This document shows, one piece after another, positions 35,659 through 49,230 of a stretch of DNA of 64,000 nucleotides. Source of the DNA: Osedax fenrisi (taxonomy: Eukaryota > Annelida > Polychaeta > Sabellida > Siboglinidae); NCBI GenBank assembly GCA_964019155.1, contig OZ025239.1, forward strand, positions 96,122,795 through 96,186,794, written 5' to 3'. The stretch's first letter is position 1; each line of letters begins with the position of its first letter. The translations under genes were made by a program, and so were the position numbers. The notes under the pieces are model-generated. The model did not search any database. It was not told the origin of the DNA and worked only from the letters and a program-made list of their open reading frames with translations.

Positions 35659-35948
35659 GGATCAATCGAGTAAGCTGTACGGAGGACGAAACGAGTGACG
35701 AAACGAGTGACAACGGATGACCGTCGATTTAAAAATCGAGTGACAGAAAAAAGACATTTCGTGTAATTTATTAAAAGAAAATTTATTTATTTTATATTTA
35801 ATGTTTATAATTATAGTATAGTTTAATACTCAAAAGAATTATTGTTGCTCATACTAAAGTTTATACTTTTTTCTGTCACTCGATTTTTAAATCGACGGTC
35901 ATCCGTTGTCACTCGTTTCGTCCTCCGTACAGCTTACTCGATTGATCC
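35659..35948. mobile_element. 290-bp MITE with 8-bp target duplication
   Basis: Inverted ends of about 90 bp start GGATCAATCGAGTAAGCTGT. GAATTATT is present on both sides (35651-35658, 35949-35956). The left arm has a 12-bp tandem duplication (GACGAAACGAGT) absent from the right arm. An 8-bp duplication fits hAT, P or Merlin-type elements. Non-coding. Confidence 0.85.
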
Positions 35949-38900
35949 GAATTATTTTAAGAATATAATAATTTTATATTAACTAGTAACTCTTTAGTTG
36001 AACTATTTTTATTATAATTATAATAATTATTTAATAATTAAATTATTATAGATATTTTAGGTGCTACAATTTTTAGAATATATAGGAATTATTGACTTTA
36101 GATTAAAATACTGTTTAGTAAAATTTAACCATTTATTATCATAAACAAAAAAAGTATATCATTTATATGTGTGTACATACATTTTCAAATCGAAATTAAT
36201 TGAAAATCGTATGCACTCGACTAGCTTATTTATATAGTGCGTACAAATAATAAGTTAGTAATTTATAAATTTTATAAAATAATTTTTATTTTTAAAATGT
36301 TATTTGATATATGTTGTAAATTTAATAAATATAATTTATTTTTAATAAAGTAAATATATTAACCTAGAGTAATTGAATGTAACCCAATTAAATGATATTA
36401 TTTTTAAAGATACGTTATAATATAATTTCTCTTAATAAGATATAATTATAATTCACCATAAATAATGTAAACAAAATAGATATACCACATGATATTTCCA
36501 TAATCATTGATATTTGAATAAAAACCTGATCAGAAATTGATTGGTTACACGCTGTGGCATCTATTTGTTATATAGAGGTTTATTTCCATAAATATTGATT
36601 AATTTATAAAATATATATATTTGATTTATATAGTTTGTTAACTATTAATTGTAACTGTTAATTTGTATACATATTATTTAATATTTAATATATTACAATG
36701 TATTTTAATTGTTATTATATGTGTTTATAAGGTCCACTTTTTTTTAATTATTGTTTTCATAAATTACAATATTTTGATATTGTTATTTATAATAAAATAA
36801 TGCATCAATAAAAATAGTTATAATAATATTTGTTAAAATAATATTTATATATAGGTAAACAATTAAACAATTGAAATTAATATTTTATGCTAATTTTCTA
36901 GGTGCGTATGTTTATTATTAAATTTAATTATTATTTCTTTAATTATTTAATAAATTATTACCGATATTTAATTTTTTAAATCATTTTAAAAATGTATAAT
37001 TAAGCATTTATTGTATATTTTATATAATATCATATTAATCATATTAATCATATTAAATATGATTAATATTGTTATTTTATTAATATAGATATATAACATT
37101 AAATTCCAATGTATACCGATGATAATATTCGCTCTATCTCATGTAGTTTATACTTTTGTCATTTCGAAATTTATATTTTTCAGTGACTGAATCCTTGGTA
37201 TCATAAATATATAATTTATTATAACTAATTAAAAAATCCAGAGATTTTATTGAATATTATAAATATATTTAATATAATATTAATTTTGTATAAGTTGTTC
37301 CTTTGTAGAATAATATTAACGTCATATTAAACAATATCATATTGAATATGTTATCAACTAATTAATATTATAAACATTATTTATGAATAATTTATATATT
37401 ATTTAAAATAAATTATAAACTCATTTTATAAATAATATAATAAAATAAAAAAACTATTATTATTAAAAATACAAATTTATTAAATTCAATTTGAAGTGAA
37501 AGTTTTTTTTTTTAAATTATTGTTGTTGACATTCGAAATAATACAATACGTATTACATTATGTTATGATTTATACATACAATAAAATTATTTATTATAAA
37601 TTAGTTTACATTGATTTGAATATTAAATTAAAATATTATCTCCCAAACCATACTTCAATGCGATTTCATTCAACCAATATAAACCTACGTTTTTTTCAAA
37701 AATATACATAGGCATATTATATATTATATATATTATATTATATATTAAATATTACTAATATGATAAAACAATAATTTATATTTAGTAATATAAATGATAG
37801 GATGTCTGGTAGCTATTTCTTAAATTATTATATTAAATGGTAGCTTTTGTACTCTGAAATAGAAACTTTTCAGTGGTATATTTTAATGATTTTAATCTTT
37901 GAATCAAATATATCATAGATATTTGTTTATTTGTAAATTAAAAATGCATACATATTTTTTAATTTACTATATCAATATTTTATAACTTCAGTTTGAATTG
38001 AAAGATGTTATTCAATATTATTTGAGTCGACATTCTAAATAATATAAGTTAAATTATAATATGATTTTAATATAAATATATTGAACTAATTATTGTTTTT
38101 GCATTGATTTTGTATATAATATTCAAATAGGTAATCTTAGACACGATGCAATACCATCAAATCACTTGAGATTAAAATATAAATTTCATGAAATAAGTGT
38201 GTACATTTTTATAGATGAAATACCAAAAATGAATATAATTATTAAATTATATTTATATAATTGTACTTATACTATAAGTCTTATAGTATTTCTTCTAATG
38301 TTAATTTTGTATTTTATTATATTATTTGTCACTAATATACCTAAATAAATGACATTTTGAATTCAACATATAATATGTAATATAAATGATTATAATCATA
38401 TATAATTATAATTATATAAAAAATATATATTATATATATAGCAAATTACATTATAGACTAAATTTACATCAAAAATAATATTCTTAATATTATATTCTTT
38501 TTTTTAAATTAAAGTTTAGCAAAATATGAAAATACAGAAAGTTTTATTTAATATCTCTTTAAAAACCAGGCATTTTGGTTTTCTTGACTCAAAAAAGACC
38601 AGGCGTCTCGGACCATCGTGTCATTTATTAGCACATATAATTCAGCAGTCGATTTATATAAATTAAAATGCATAAATATATAATAATATGTTTTCTTTAT
38701 TATATAATTTTTAAAAGGTTATCTTTATATTTTAGTTTTTGTAGAATTTGCATATACTACAACTGTATATAGTGTTTTTATAAAAATAAATAATTATTAT
38801 TTAATAAAGTAGTAAATAAATTATAGATTCAAATTTTATATCATCATATTATCAATATCTTTTATTAAATTGGTTATAATCATTTAAATCAACATCAAAA

Positions 38901-39364
38901 TATTCACACACAAAATTATGTAAATATATAAATTAAAAATGACAATAATTAATTTTATTATAATAATGTAATGAAATGATGTTGTTTTATAATTTTTTCT
39001 GTATTATATGAATAAAATGTGCATTTATTTTTAAATAAACTAAACTATAGGTCACATAATGCTATATTTCGAGAAATGTTATGATTTATACCCTTATTTA
39101 TTTCAATTTTACAAATGGCCTACTAACGTATAAATTCTGACAAAGATCTCGTATTAGTATTGAATTTAGGTACAAATGAGTCAGTTAATTATATATCAAA
39201 ATAAATATAACTTGTAATAGACAAATTTCCATATATAATTACATAATCCATAATGCTATATTCACAGTAAAAGTTTTAATGTTTTTAAAAAAGTTTGTAA
39301 TAATATTTCTAACAAATGATACTCGTCAACTATATTATATAGGTTCAGTATTTTATATATTTAA

Positions 39365-39500
39365 ACTGCTTGTGTGGATCAGCAAGCTAAGGCATTAGAC
39401 AAACAGAAACTATGATGCGGTTCAAACCCGATATGAACCATTAAAATAATATTTAGAAGTGATCTTTTAAGATTTAATCTTTATTATAATTGTTAACATT
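39365..39500 (+). repeat. tRNA-derived SINE
   Basis: A-box-like AGCAAGCTAAGGCATTAGAC and B-box-like GCGGTTCAAACCCG lie at tRNA-like spacing. They are followed by a body containing AATAATATTTAGAAGTGATC, shared with the copy at 55478-55640. Confidence 0.6.
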
Positions 39501-40595
39501 AATAAAGATTGAATGATAATATTTTCTATTTTAAGGGGATTCCGCACATAACACGCAATTTGCCAATTTCGTGTATAAATAGATAGGAAAAACATAGGTC
39601 CACTAAAAAAAATAGAACTGATATTCATTCAATTTACCTACTTTTTTTTGTTTTGTATTCATAACATAAACATGCATAGGAAAATACACATTTATTTTTA
39701 ATATTATTATTTATTATATTATATATATCTAAATTAAAAATTAGCAATAATAAAATTATGGTATATCTATAGAAATTATCATTTTATGCAATGACTACTA
39801 TACATTTTATTAATTATCTCTCTATTTTACTATTCGCATAATTAAATTCTATATAAAGCAAAAAAAAAAATATTATAATTATAATAGTTTTTATGTTCTA
39901 TATATTTGAATGCACATACCTAGCGCGAAATAATTATTCTGAATTATTCTGAGAAAACAGCGTTTGAAGGTTTTACAGCATAAAAATGTAATATTGAATA
40001 GTATATAATAGCATTATCTTATTGTCAATAAACATATTTTTATACAATTTCTAGACTGAATTCATGTCTAATTTTTTTACAGATAATAAAAAACACTACA
40101 ATAAGTATTATTATGGTATACAAAAAAATATGAAAATAAATAAATTAGCATCACTTTAAATGTGCGGGATCCCTTAAGCTTCTAAAGAATTTGTATAAAG
40201 GATTCTTCGAACCAAGCCTATTTTATAATCACAGTACTGTATTATTCATTAGGTTTTTTAGATTTTCTAGGTGTTATCGTAAAAGTTTTTCTTCAAATTA
40301 ATATCACACTCAAAATAAACAGGATTATTTAAATATTGAAAATACATACAAATTTACTATTTATAGAAATAAATATAAATAATAAATAAATATATTTGTA
40401 ATAAATTGAAAATATTTCAATTTTATTCTGAAATATGTATTTAAATTAATCTTTCATTATTTATAATATGATTACATTGAATTACTTTGTTTATGAATCC
40501 TAAGATAATATGTTATCCGCCTACATACACACATACATAGTGTATTAATATATAGAATATATTATATACTAATCATATTTGAATAGTAAATAAAC

Positions 40596-40696
40596 ATGGA
40601 AGAAATGGAGATGAATCTGAAATCGGATTCACCGAAAGAAGAACAACTTATGCAGAATAATGATAAACCAGAACAAATACATCAACGCGATGAAGG
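40596..40696 (+). CDS. TCERG1: TCERG1 exon 1 (putative start)
   Basis: ATG at 40596, 33 codons (MEEMEMNLKSDSPKEEQLMQ ...), acidic and hydrophilic, then GG before a GTTAAT donor. The phase fits exon 2, giving a Gly codon. Chosen because composition and phase agree, but no family motif is present. Translation could instead begin at the MDQP Met in exon 2. Confidence 0.6.
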
Positions 40697-43016
40697 GTTA
40701 ATCATCAATTATTTATAATCACCATTCACCGATTATGTATGAATATGTTTATTGACATTTATATTTATCATTTAAATTTGTATCTCATGATTTTTATAAT
40801 TTTAGTAACTCAAATCGCTTCAAATTAACAAATGACAATTATCTTTTCATTATTGTCGCAAGATGTATTGCAATTTGCAGCATAATTTAAAACTCAGAAA
40901 TTATTAGAATATAATTGTCGCAGTTTACGTTAACCGTAAATAATGTTATATTATCTTTATTTCATATTGCTTATATAATCGCTTGAGTCTATAGACATAT
41001 TATAGTCAGCATATAGCCATATTATATTCAGCCAGCGAGCCACTCTCCCTATCATAACATCATTTTTTCAGCGAATGTATTATCCCTTCGCTTATGGATC
41101 AACCCATTGACCCACACATGGATCAGCATATGGACCCACACATGGACCAGCGCAATATGGACCCACACATGGACCAGCACAATATGGACCCACATATGGA
41201 CCAGCACAATATGGACCCACATATGGACCAGCATATGGACCAGCATAATATGGACCCACATATGGACCAGCACAATATGGACCCACATATGGACCAGCAT
41301 ATGGACCAGCACAATATGGACCCACACATGGATCAGCATATGGATCAACATATGGACCAGCACAATATGGACCACCACAATATGGATCAGAATGATTCTG
41401 AAGAGCCCATATCACCGAATGCCATGAACAACAACAAGTTTCAGCCGATGTTCAATGGAAGGGGTGGTGATTTCCGTAACGATCGGTTAGTCCTGACATA
41501 ACCTTCACTTAACCTTCACTTAGCCTTAATCGTCACCACTAGATCATGTGACTTGTTGAATAGTTGTATGTGTTCATTAAAGTGTAATATTCAGCCTATA
41601 TGACAAATACCAATTATAATATAAATATATATATGTCATAATCATTTTTCTAAATAAATATTTATATATATATATATATTTCATGAAATTATAAATTAAT
41701 ATGTATATTCATTTTTTTTCGGAATCTACAGTTGATAAATCAGGTTTTATTTATAACTTTAATAATCTCGGAAATCTAATTAAAATTAATCTACCCTTTA
41801 ATTATTTCATCATCATCACTATGTATACATAATATCTATAACATTGGAGCAATGTAACCACGTATATAACGAGTCGCCTACCGTATAGTGGAAGAGGGGG
41901 TTTTATGAATAATGGACCGCCCAGATTCAGAGGGGGGCCTGGACCCAGTATGCGACACCCTCAAGGTTTCCGCCCCCATATGGGCGGAGGCGGAGGAGGT
42001 CCTCAACGACCCGGTTTCAATCACTTTGGAAGACCACCATACGATCCTAATTATCCACCCCCGCGAATGATGGGACCACCGAGTCACCGTGGCCCAGTTA
42101 GTACACCTCCCATATTGCAACATTTAACATTATTTTATGTTTTATATTCACATTAAAATGATAATTACTGCTATCATACAGCCTCCACTTATGCGGGGTA
42201 TAGCACCACCCAGAGGATTCAGACCCCAATTCGGTAATGGTCCTAATGGGCCCGGTGGACCCAATGGACCTGGTGGACCCGGTGGTCCAGGTGGTCCCGG
42301 TGGTCCTGGTGGGCCTAATGGACCCAACTCTTCCAATATACCTCTAGGTATTAAGTCAGCTCCTGAAGAAGACTACTGGGTTGAAACTGCTGCTCCCGAT
42401 GGAAAGGTTGCTCATAATTCTATAGTAAGATTGTACCTTTGTTATTAGATATCTGTTTTTTTTATTCTCTTACTTTGATACCTATTTTAATTTTAAGTTG
42501 GGCGTACCTATGTATACCTAATATGTGACACTAAATTTCCAAATATTAATTATATAAATATTAAAATATTCTACAATGAATATAATATATAATATATATA
42601 TATATATATTCACTCCATATATATACACATGTTATATTATGCATTTCACTTAAGGGGAGATAGCTGAAATTTGATTAAAAACACAATAAAAAATTATAAA
42701 ATATACATTTATAGAATGTTATTTATTACCTGTCAAAAAATAATTAATGAAATTGACCTAGAACTGCTATAAAAATCTACTTTTATGAACCAACTATATA
42801 AAATAAATAAAAAATAAAAATTGTATTTATGAAAATATTAATTTAATTATATTCATAATATTCATTTATATTTATATTTACTGAATTTCATATATTTCTT
42901 AAATTAATTTTTTTAATTTACATAGGATATATATATATATTTAATTTATATACATATTTTGTATAGATAATTTTATTTTATATATAAATATTGTTTATTT
43001 TACATACATTTTTCAA

Positions 43017-43056
<40 letters not shown>

Positions 43057-46000
43057 ATAGGATATATATAATATTTAATTTTAATATTTTTTATAAGTGT
43101 TATTTTATATGTAAATATTTTTTAAATTATATATACTTATTTGTAATAAATGTGTAATTTATATATATAGAATATAGCATATATGAACTAATTTATTTAC
43201 ATATTATATGAATATATAGATATAAAATAATGTGTTATATATTAAAGACTAATTCATTCATAAATTGTGTTTGAATCGAAAGATGTAATTCTATATTATT
43301 TGTGTCAACATTTTAAATAATGTAATTCTGAATATATTATTATATTATAATTTAGAATTAATCATATTGAAATAATTAATTCAACAATATATGTAAGAGG
43401 ACAGTCTTCACTTTATCTAATAAACTCAAATATCTCTTATATGTATAAATATTATTATATTAAATATTGTTTATTTTAATGACAATTATAACTACAAATT
43501 ATTATACCAATAAGTTTATTTATTGTATTTTCGAATAATATATATATTGTATATGTTTATATATCGTTAAAATAGAAATTTTAATTATTTTATAAAACTA
43601 ATTGTTTGATTGATGCAGTCGTACTTCTACAATTCTCGTACCCGAGAAACAGTCTGGAAGAAGCCTGATAATGTGAAGATCATCTCTCAAGCTGAACTTG
43701 AGGGCATCAAGTCAGCCGAATCCTCGCAAGAAGAGAAAGCTCACAACTCATTTTTAGGTTATTATGCGTAACGATATTATTTACCCTTCCTATCGTATTC
43801 TCTATTATTGTATGATTATTATATTCTATAACATTGTTTCGTACATGTATGAAATTTTGATGTTTTTTAAAAATGCACAGTTTTATCCAATATAGTTTTA
43901 GATTTATTTTGTATTATATTATACTAGCTATATAACCTACCGGTATTTCTAGGTTTTTAATTTTGTATTCTCAGATAACTTATATATAAGTATATATAAC
44001 TATATATAAAGTTATATATAACTATAAATCTAAAAAATTAATAAAAATATTTTGTAATCACGTAAATAATATTTTTTTAAATTTAGACAAATAATTTTAA
44101 ATTATTTAAATAAATGTAGCTGTACCCGAGCCAGTGTTGCTAGGCTTTTATTTTTTCCACGCTAACATAAAAAATATATATTAACTAATTTATAATCGTA
44201 AACAATTTAGTAAAATATTTTAATATTTTTAAAAAATATAGAAAAAATATTGTAAACAAATTTAGAAAAATATTTTTTATAAATGTTTAAATATAGAAAA
44301 AACATGATACCTATACAATATTTAATATTATCATTACATTTTGACATCCTATTTCTAAAATAGGGTTTTTAGATAATAAATATTTGATACAAATTAAAAA
44401 AAAAAAATCCTAGGATTTCCAGGAAAAATCATTAAAATCAGTTATAACTGCTAGAGCAGATAATCTCCGGTTCTTGGATTTACTCTACATGTACATATAT
44501 ACAATTAAATGTACTTTATATTATATTGTAGATAGTGTATTCATCTATAACTATGTATTTTAATTTTTTTTAATTTGTTCCTTTTTATTTTTTTAAAATA
44601 TTAATTCTGCATAATACATAAGATTAAAATTAAAACAAGTAAAAACGAATATTTTATAGAAATAGTAGTTATCTTAATATTCATTTTAATAAAATTCATA
44701 AAATAGAAATAGAATTGAATCAGTATTATTGCCGATGAATATGACACAAATAAAGTTCTGAATAATCAAGTTCAGAATAAAAAATTATATTTTCTATATT
44801 TATATTATGCTAAACTATATAAAATAAGTGTAAAATAAGTAAATATTATTATACATGTATAATATATATATATATATATAAACATATAGAAAGGTTAGGT
44901 TACAGTAACAATTTAATATATTATATTTTTATATTTATACAAATTCTTTGATGAATACACTTGATTTTAATATTAATTTACTGTTATTATTTAATTAGCA
45001 GAATTAATTCATTATATAAAGGCCCTATCACAGTGTACACACTATTGGATCACATTTTCCAGATGTTTTCAAAATATAATGTATATAGATATAAGAAAAT
45101 ACATGTCTATTCAGAATACTTGTCACAATAGAACTATTATCTATATTGAGTCACTTTTTTTTGTATATTATACACATTATATAGTACAATAGTATTACAA
45201 TAGAACATTTATAATATATATATATATTTTTTTAATTATTATTTATAAATCTACTTATGTAACTATTTGAAATATTATTTTTATAATATTCAAATGTAAT
45301 GATATCCATATAAATATATTTTCTATAAAGCAATACAAATTATCAAAAAAGATCAAATAGAATGTCCTGTAGAGCAACGAATGCATACACACATAGAGTG
45401 AAAATATTGATCACTCAGTAATATATTTTTGAAATTTCATAGCATAATATTTATAATAATTATTTCTTATCTTTTATAAACTTATTTATTATCTATCACA
45501 TTACATTTATAAATGACTATAATGATGTGTATAATATATAATAGTATCTATATACTAATGTACTATAATAAATATTACTATATTCCTATTATATAAAAAT
45601 GTATATATAAATTGAAAAGATTTTTTTCCTCTTATTACTGACCATATTTATGATAAATAAGCAACTAAATAGGTACAATAATATTAGTATATAAATGTAT
45701 GCAAATGATACAGTATTAGTAAATAATAAGAATAGAATATAATATATAATTAACTGTCACAATTGAATATCAAATAGAAAATAACAATGTATATAAAATA
45801 TAAAAAGATTGCTCTTTTAAAATATTTCATTGGTTTATACTGATCATGTGATTACAAATTATAACAAAGACATTAATAATAAAATAAATAAATTTTAGAT
45901 TCAAAAAATGTACAAATTAAAAAATGATATATATTGTATATACGAATGTGTCTAAATTCCTTAATAAGAAGTGTTCCCTTTTCAGTGTATTCATTATTGG

Positions 46001-49000
46001 CTTTGAAATAGTTTTTTAAATTATTAATTTGAATAATAATAAAAATAAAGTTTTATCTTTTATCGTGGATGAAATTTAATTTATAAATAAATAAATACAA
46101 TTTATAAATAAAATATTCATTACAATGGGAAAGTTATTAAAATAAAATTATTTATAAATAATACAATTATTGAACGGCCTACTATTCTATAGATTATAGA
46201 GAGATAATATTATTAATACCATCATAATCCCATGTCTAACTGAGAAATAAATAAGAATTTAGATATACACGAGTGATGGGACATATGTTCCTTTTTGATC
46301 AGACATGTATCTCGCTATCAAAAATAAGAACATACTTTTAACCGTATAATATTTAAGATATACATAGAAATATGTGTATTGTGATCTACAACTATATATA
46401 TATACTTTATATATGTATGTAGAATTCTATGTTATAGGCAAGGTTGGGGTAAAATACACTTTATCAAATACAAATACAAATACATTTTTATTAAAGAATC
46501 AAATACAAATACAAATATTTATTACATTTTTATACAAATACAAATACATTTTATCAAATACAAATACAAATACAAAATACAAATAGTAACATTAAATATT
46601 AAATTATTTTATTTAATCATATTTTAATTCATATGATCATATTTTATATACAATTATAATCCTTATCCATATACCAGATTGCATGATTGTTAATTGAAAT
46701 CTATTTTAATATATTTAATTCCTAAATAAAATCAATAAAATAAAAAAACTGTAAACAATAGACTGATTGATTGGGATATTATAAGTTGTAATTTATAACA
46801 CCTATACATTTTCTATAAAGAATATAAATTCATTTATTCATATTCATAAAATTCTTTAAAAATTATTGTTCTATTATATTATTTTTATTATTAAATATAA
46901 ATGGTAAATTTTTTGTTAATTTTTTTACATTCATAAAATAATTGTTTAAATTCTATATTTGTAAAAGTGTATTTGAAACTATGTATATGATCAAATACAC
47001 CAAATACTACACTCAAATACAAATACACTACTGAATAATTATTCAAATACAAATACACATAATCAGCGTATTTAAATACAAATACAAATATGTATTTGAC
47101 CACATCCCTGGTTATAGGTATATATACTAATATACAAATTACAATATTATAATTAACTGGAGTGTATGTATTAATGTATATATATAGTAGATAAAATCAT
47201 TACATTTTATGTGTATTCTCTTTAAGCTTAAATATCTGTACTTTCGAACACAACATATATTACACACACACAAAGCACAGTAATTCTGAATAGTTTCGTA
47301 TATTAATCAATCACATAAACAACTGTATCTATAATTGTAACTACAATAATCATATCTACTTGATATCACCTATAGGTGGTGGAGGTCCGGGAAATTCTGG
47401 TGCAGGTGGACCAATGGGAGGAGGAGGAGGAGGTGGTGAAGCATCAGCTCAAATGGGGGCTGGTGGAGACAACAACTATCAGTCTAACCAGAATACAGGT
47501 AATAATCAGATCAACGGACAATCATCTTTGTATCAACAACAACAACAACAACAACAACAACCTTCGGCTTCCTTCCAACGACCCCCTTTCACTGGTCCGC
47601 CGCAGGTAATGCAACAACCAATCAGGGTGAGTTATTCGATGTATTCGATAATGTGGTCTAGAAATTAGACTATATAATCAATATTAATTAACAAGATTTA
47701 AGGCACCAATCAATATGCACAGATCATAAATGTATGATAATTATGTATACAATTGGTGTATATTCTTTTAATTTGAGTTACCAATTTTTTTGAATAATTA
47801 GTTTACAATCCTCATTAATAAAAAAAAGTTAAATGTCGGAAGAGTTATTTGTTTATTTAATTTCTTTAATATGCATAAACTAAAATGTATTGAAAGATTT
47901 GTTACTAATAAATGTGTACAAATAATAACTTATTTTTACTTTATATATTTAATATATAACTTAAAAAAATATATATTAATATTTAAAAATAATTTAAAAA
48001 AAAATTCATTATTTATATCATTTGAAAATTTTTTTAATTTAAAAAATAAATTTAAATCGAATTTTAAGCGTGTAAACAAAATAAATATTTATAAATATTA
48101 TGTTTAAAAAAAGTATAATATTGTAATAATTATTGTATCATAAAATAAAAATATCATAATTTTTTTTAATTTAAAACCCAAATGAAATACAATTATTTTT
48201 TATTTACAATTATACTTTGGCTAAAATTTAACACAAATAAATAATAATGATGGCCTTATGAGACAACGTCCACTATTATTTATTCAATGTTATATTACCT
48301 ACTTTTAAAATGTTTTTTTGGAGCAATCTATTCTGCCAAATTTGGCAGTATAATACTTAAGAATTTTAATTGCAAAATCCCCTAGCGTTATAAATTTTAT
48401 TGTGTTCACATGAGCAATCAATTCTTGCAATTTTCGCAGTAGATTAATTAAAAAACATACATTTTATGAACTTATTAACATAAGTTCATTATATAATCAT
48501 AAAGTGGTAATATACATATATTCATAATTTTATAATTATATAAGGAATTATATATTATAATTACAACTATTAATTAATTATTATTAATTAATTATTAATT
48601 AAACATTCGTAAACACTTAAATAACTTAATCTTAATCACTTATAATCGTAAACGATTATAAATAGATTGACACCTGGAAAGATAAATGCGTATGCATTAA
48701 TACTCGTCAGTATAATTGAGCGTTCGTTTATTTACCAATTGCATAAATTGTCACAACAACTAGAATAAATTTGGATTAGAACATTTAACCATAATCTCAG
48801 ATAAAACACAGAATTTTACAATTTGGCAATTCTTAAGTATTCTACTATGAAATTGCTGGAATAGATTGCTCATGTAAACAGCGCTTTAATTAAATTTATT
48901 GTTATTATAATTAAAAATGTAATTTATGCCATAAGCTTTACGTTTTGTTTCTAAAAATTAAAGTTTAAAAAATTTATATTTATTAAAAAGATACCAATAG

Positions 49001-49186
49001 TATATAAAAGTATACATATAAAACATATTTCTCATTCAATTGTGAAATATTTTACATATTTTCGGGAATAATTATAATTATTTTATGTATTAAATCCTCA
49101 AATTTAGTGATTTTAAAATTAAGTTTATCTTTTCTATTGTTATATAAAATATTGTTTAAAATAAATTAAAATTAATAATTATAATT

Positions 49187-49230
<44 letters not shown>

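Larger units (their letters stand above)
31109..40595. other. Divergent intergenic region between PI4K2 and TCERG1
   Basis: 9.5 kb between the two start codons, very A+T-rich. It holds the TTA-type MITE (32473-32950), a 28-bp hairpin (33029-33089), TIR copy 3 (34210-34550), an 8-bp-TSD MITE (35659-35948) and a SINE (39365-39500). A GC-richer patch at about 33210-33600 could be upstream regulatory sequence or an untranslated exon. No coding exon found; 36.0-39.3 kb holds nothing I can name. Confidence 0.55.

Noticed and set aside
41052..41427. Several long open frames on both strands (VHMWVHIVLVHM, PYCAGPYVGPY, WTHTWTS types)
   Set aside because: Created by the in-frame minisatellite of TCERG1 exon 2; only the MDPHMDQ frame links to exon 3.
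42148..42336. Minus-strand proline/glycine frame
   Set aside because: Reverse of the GPGGPN repeat in TCERG1 exon 4.
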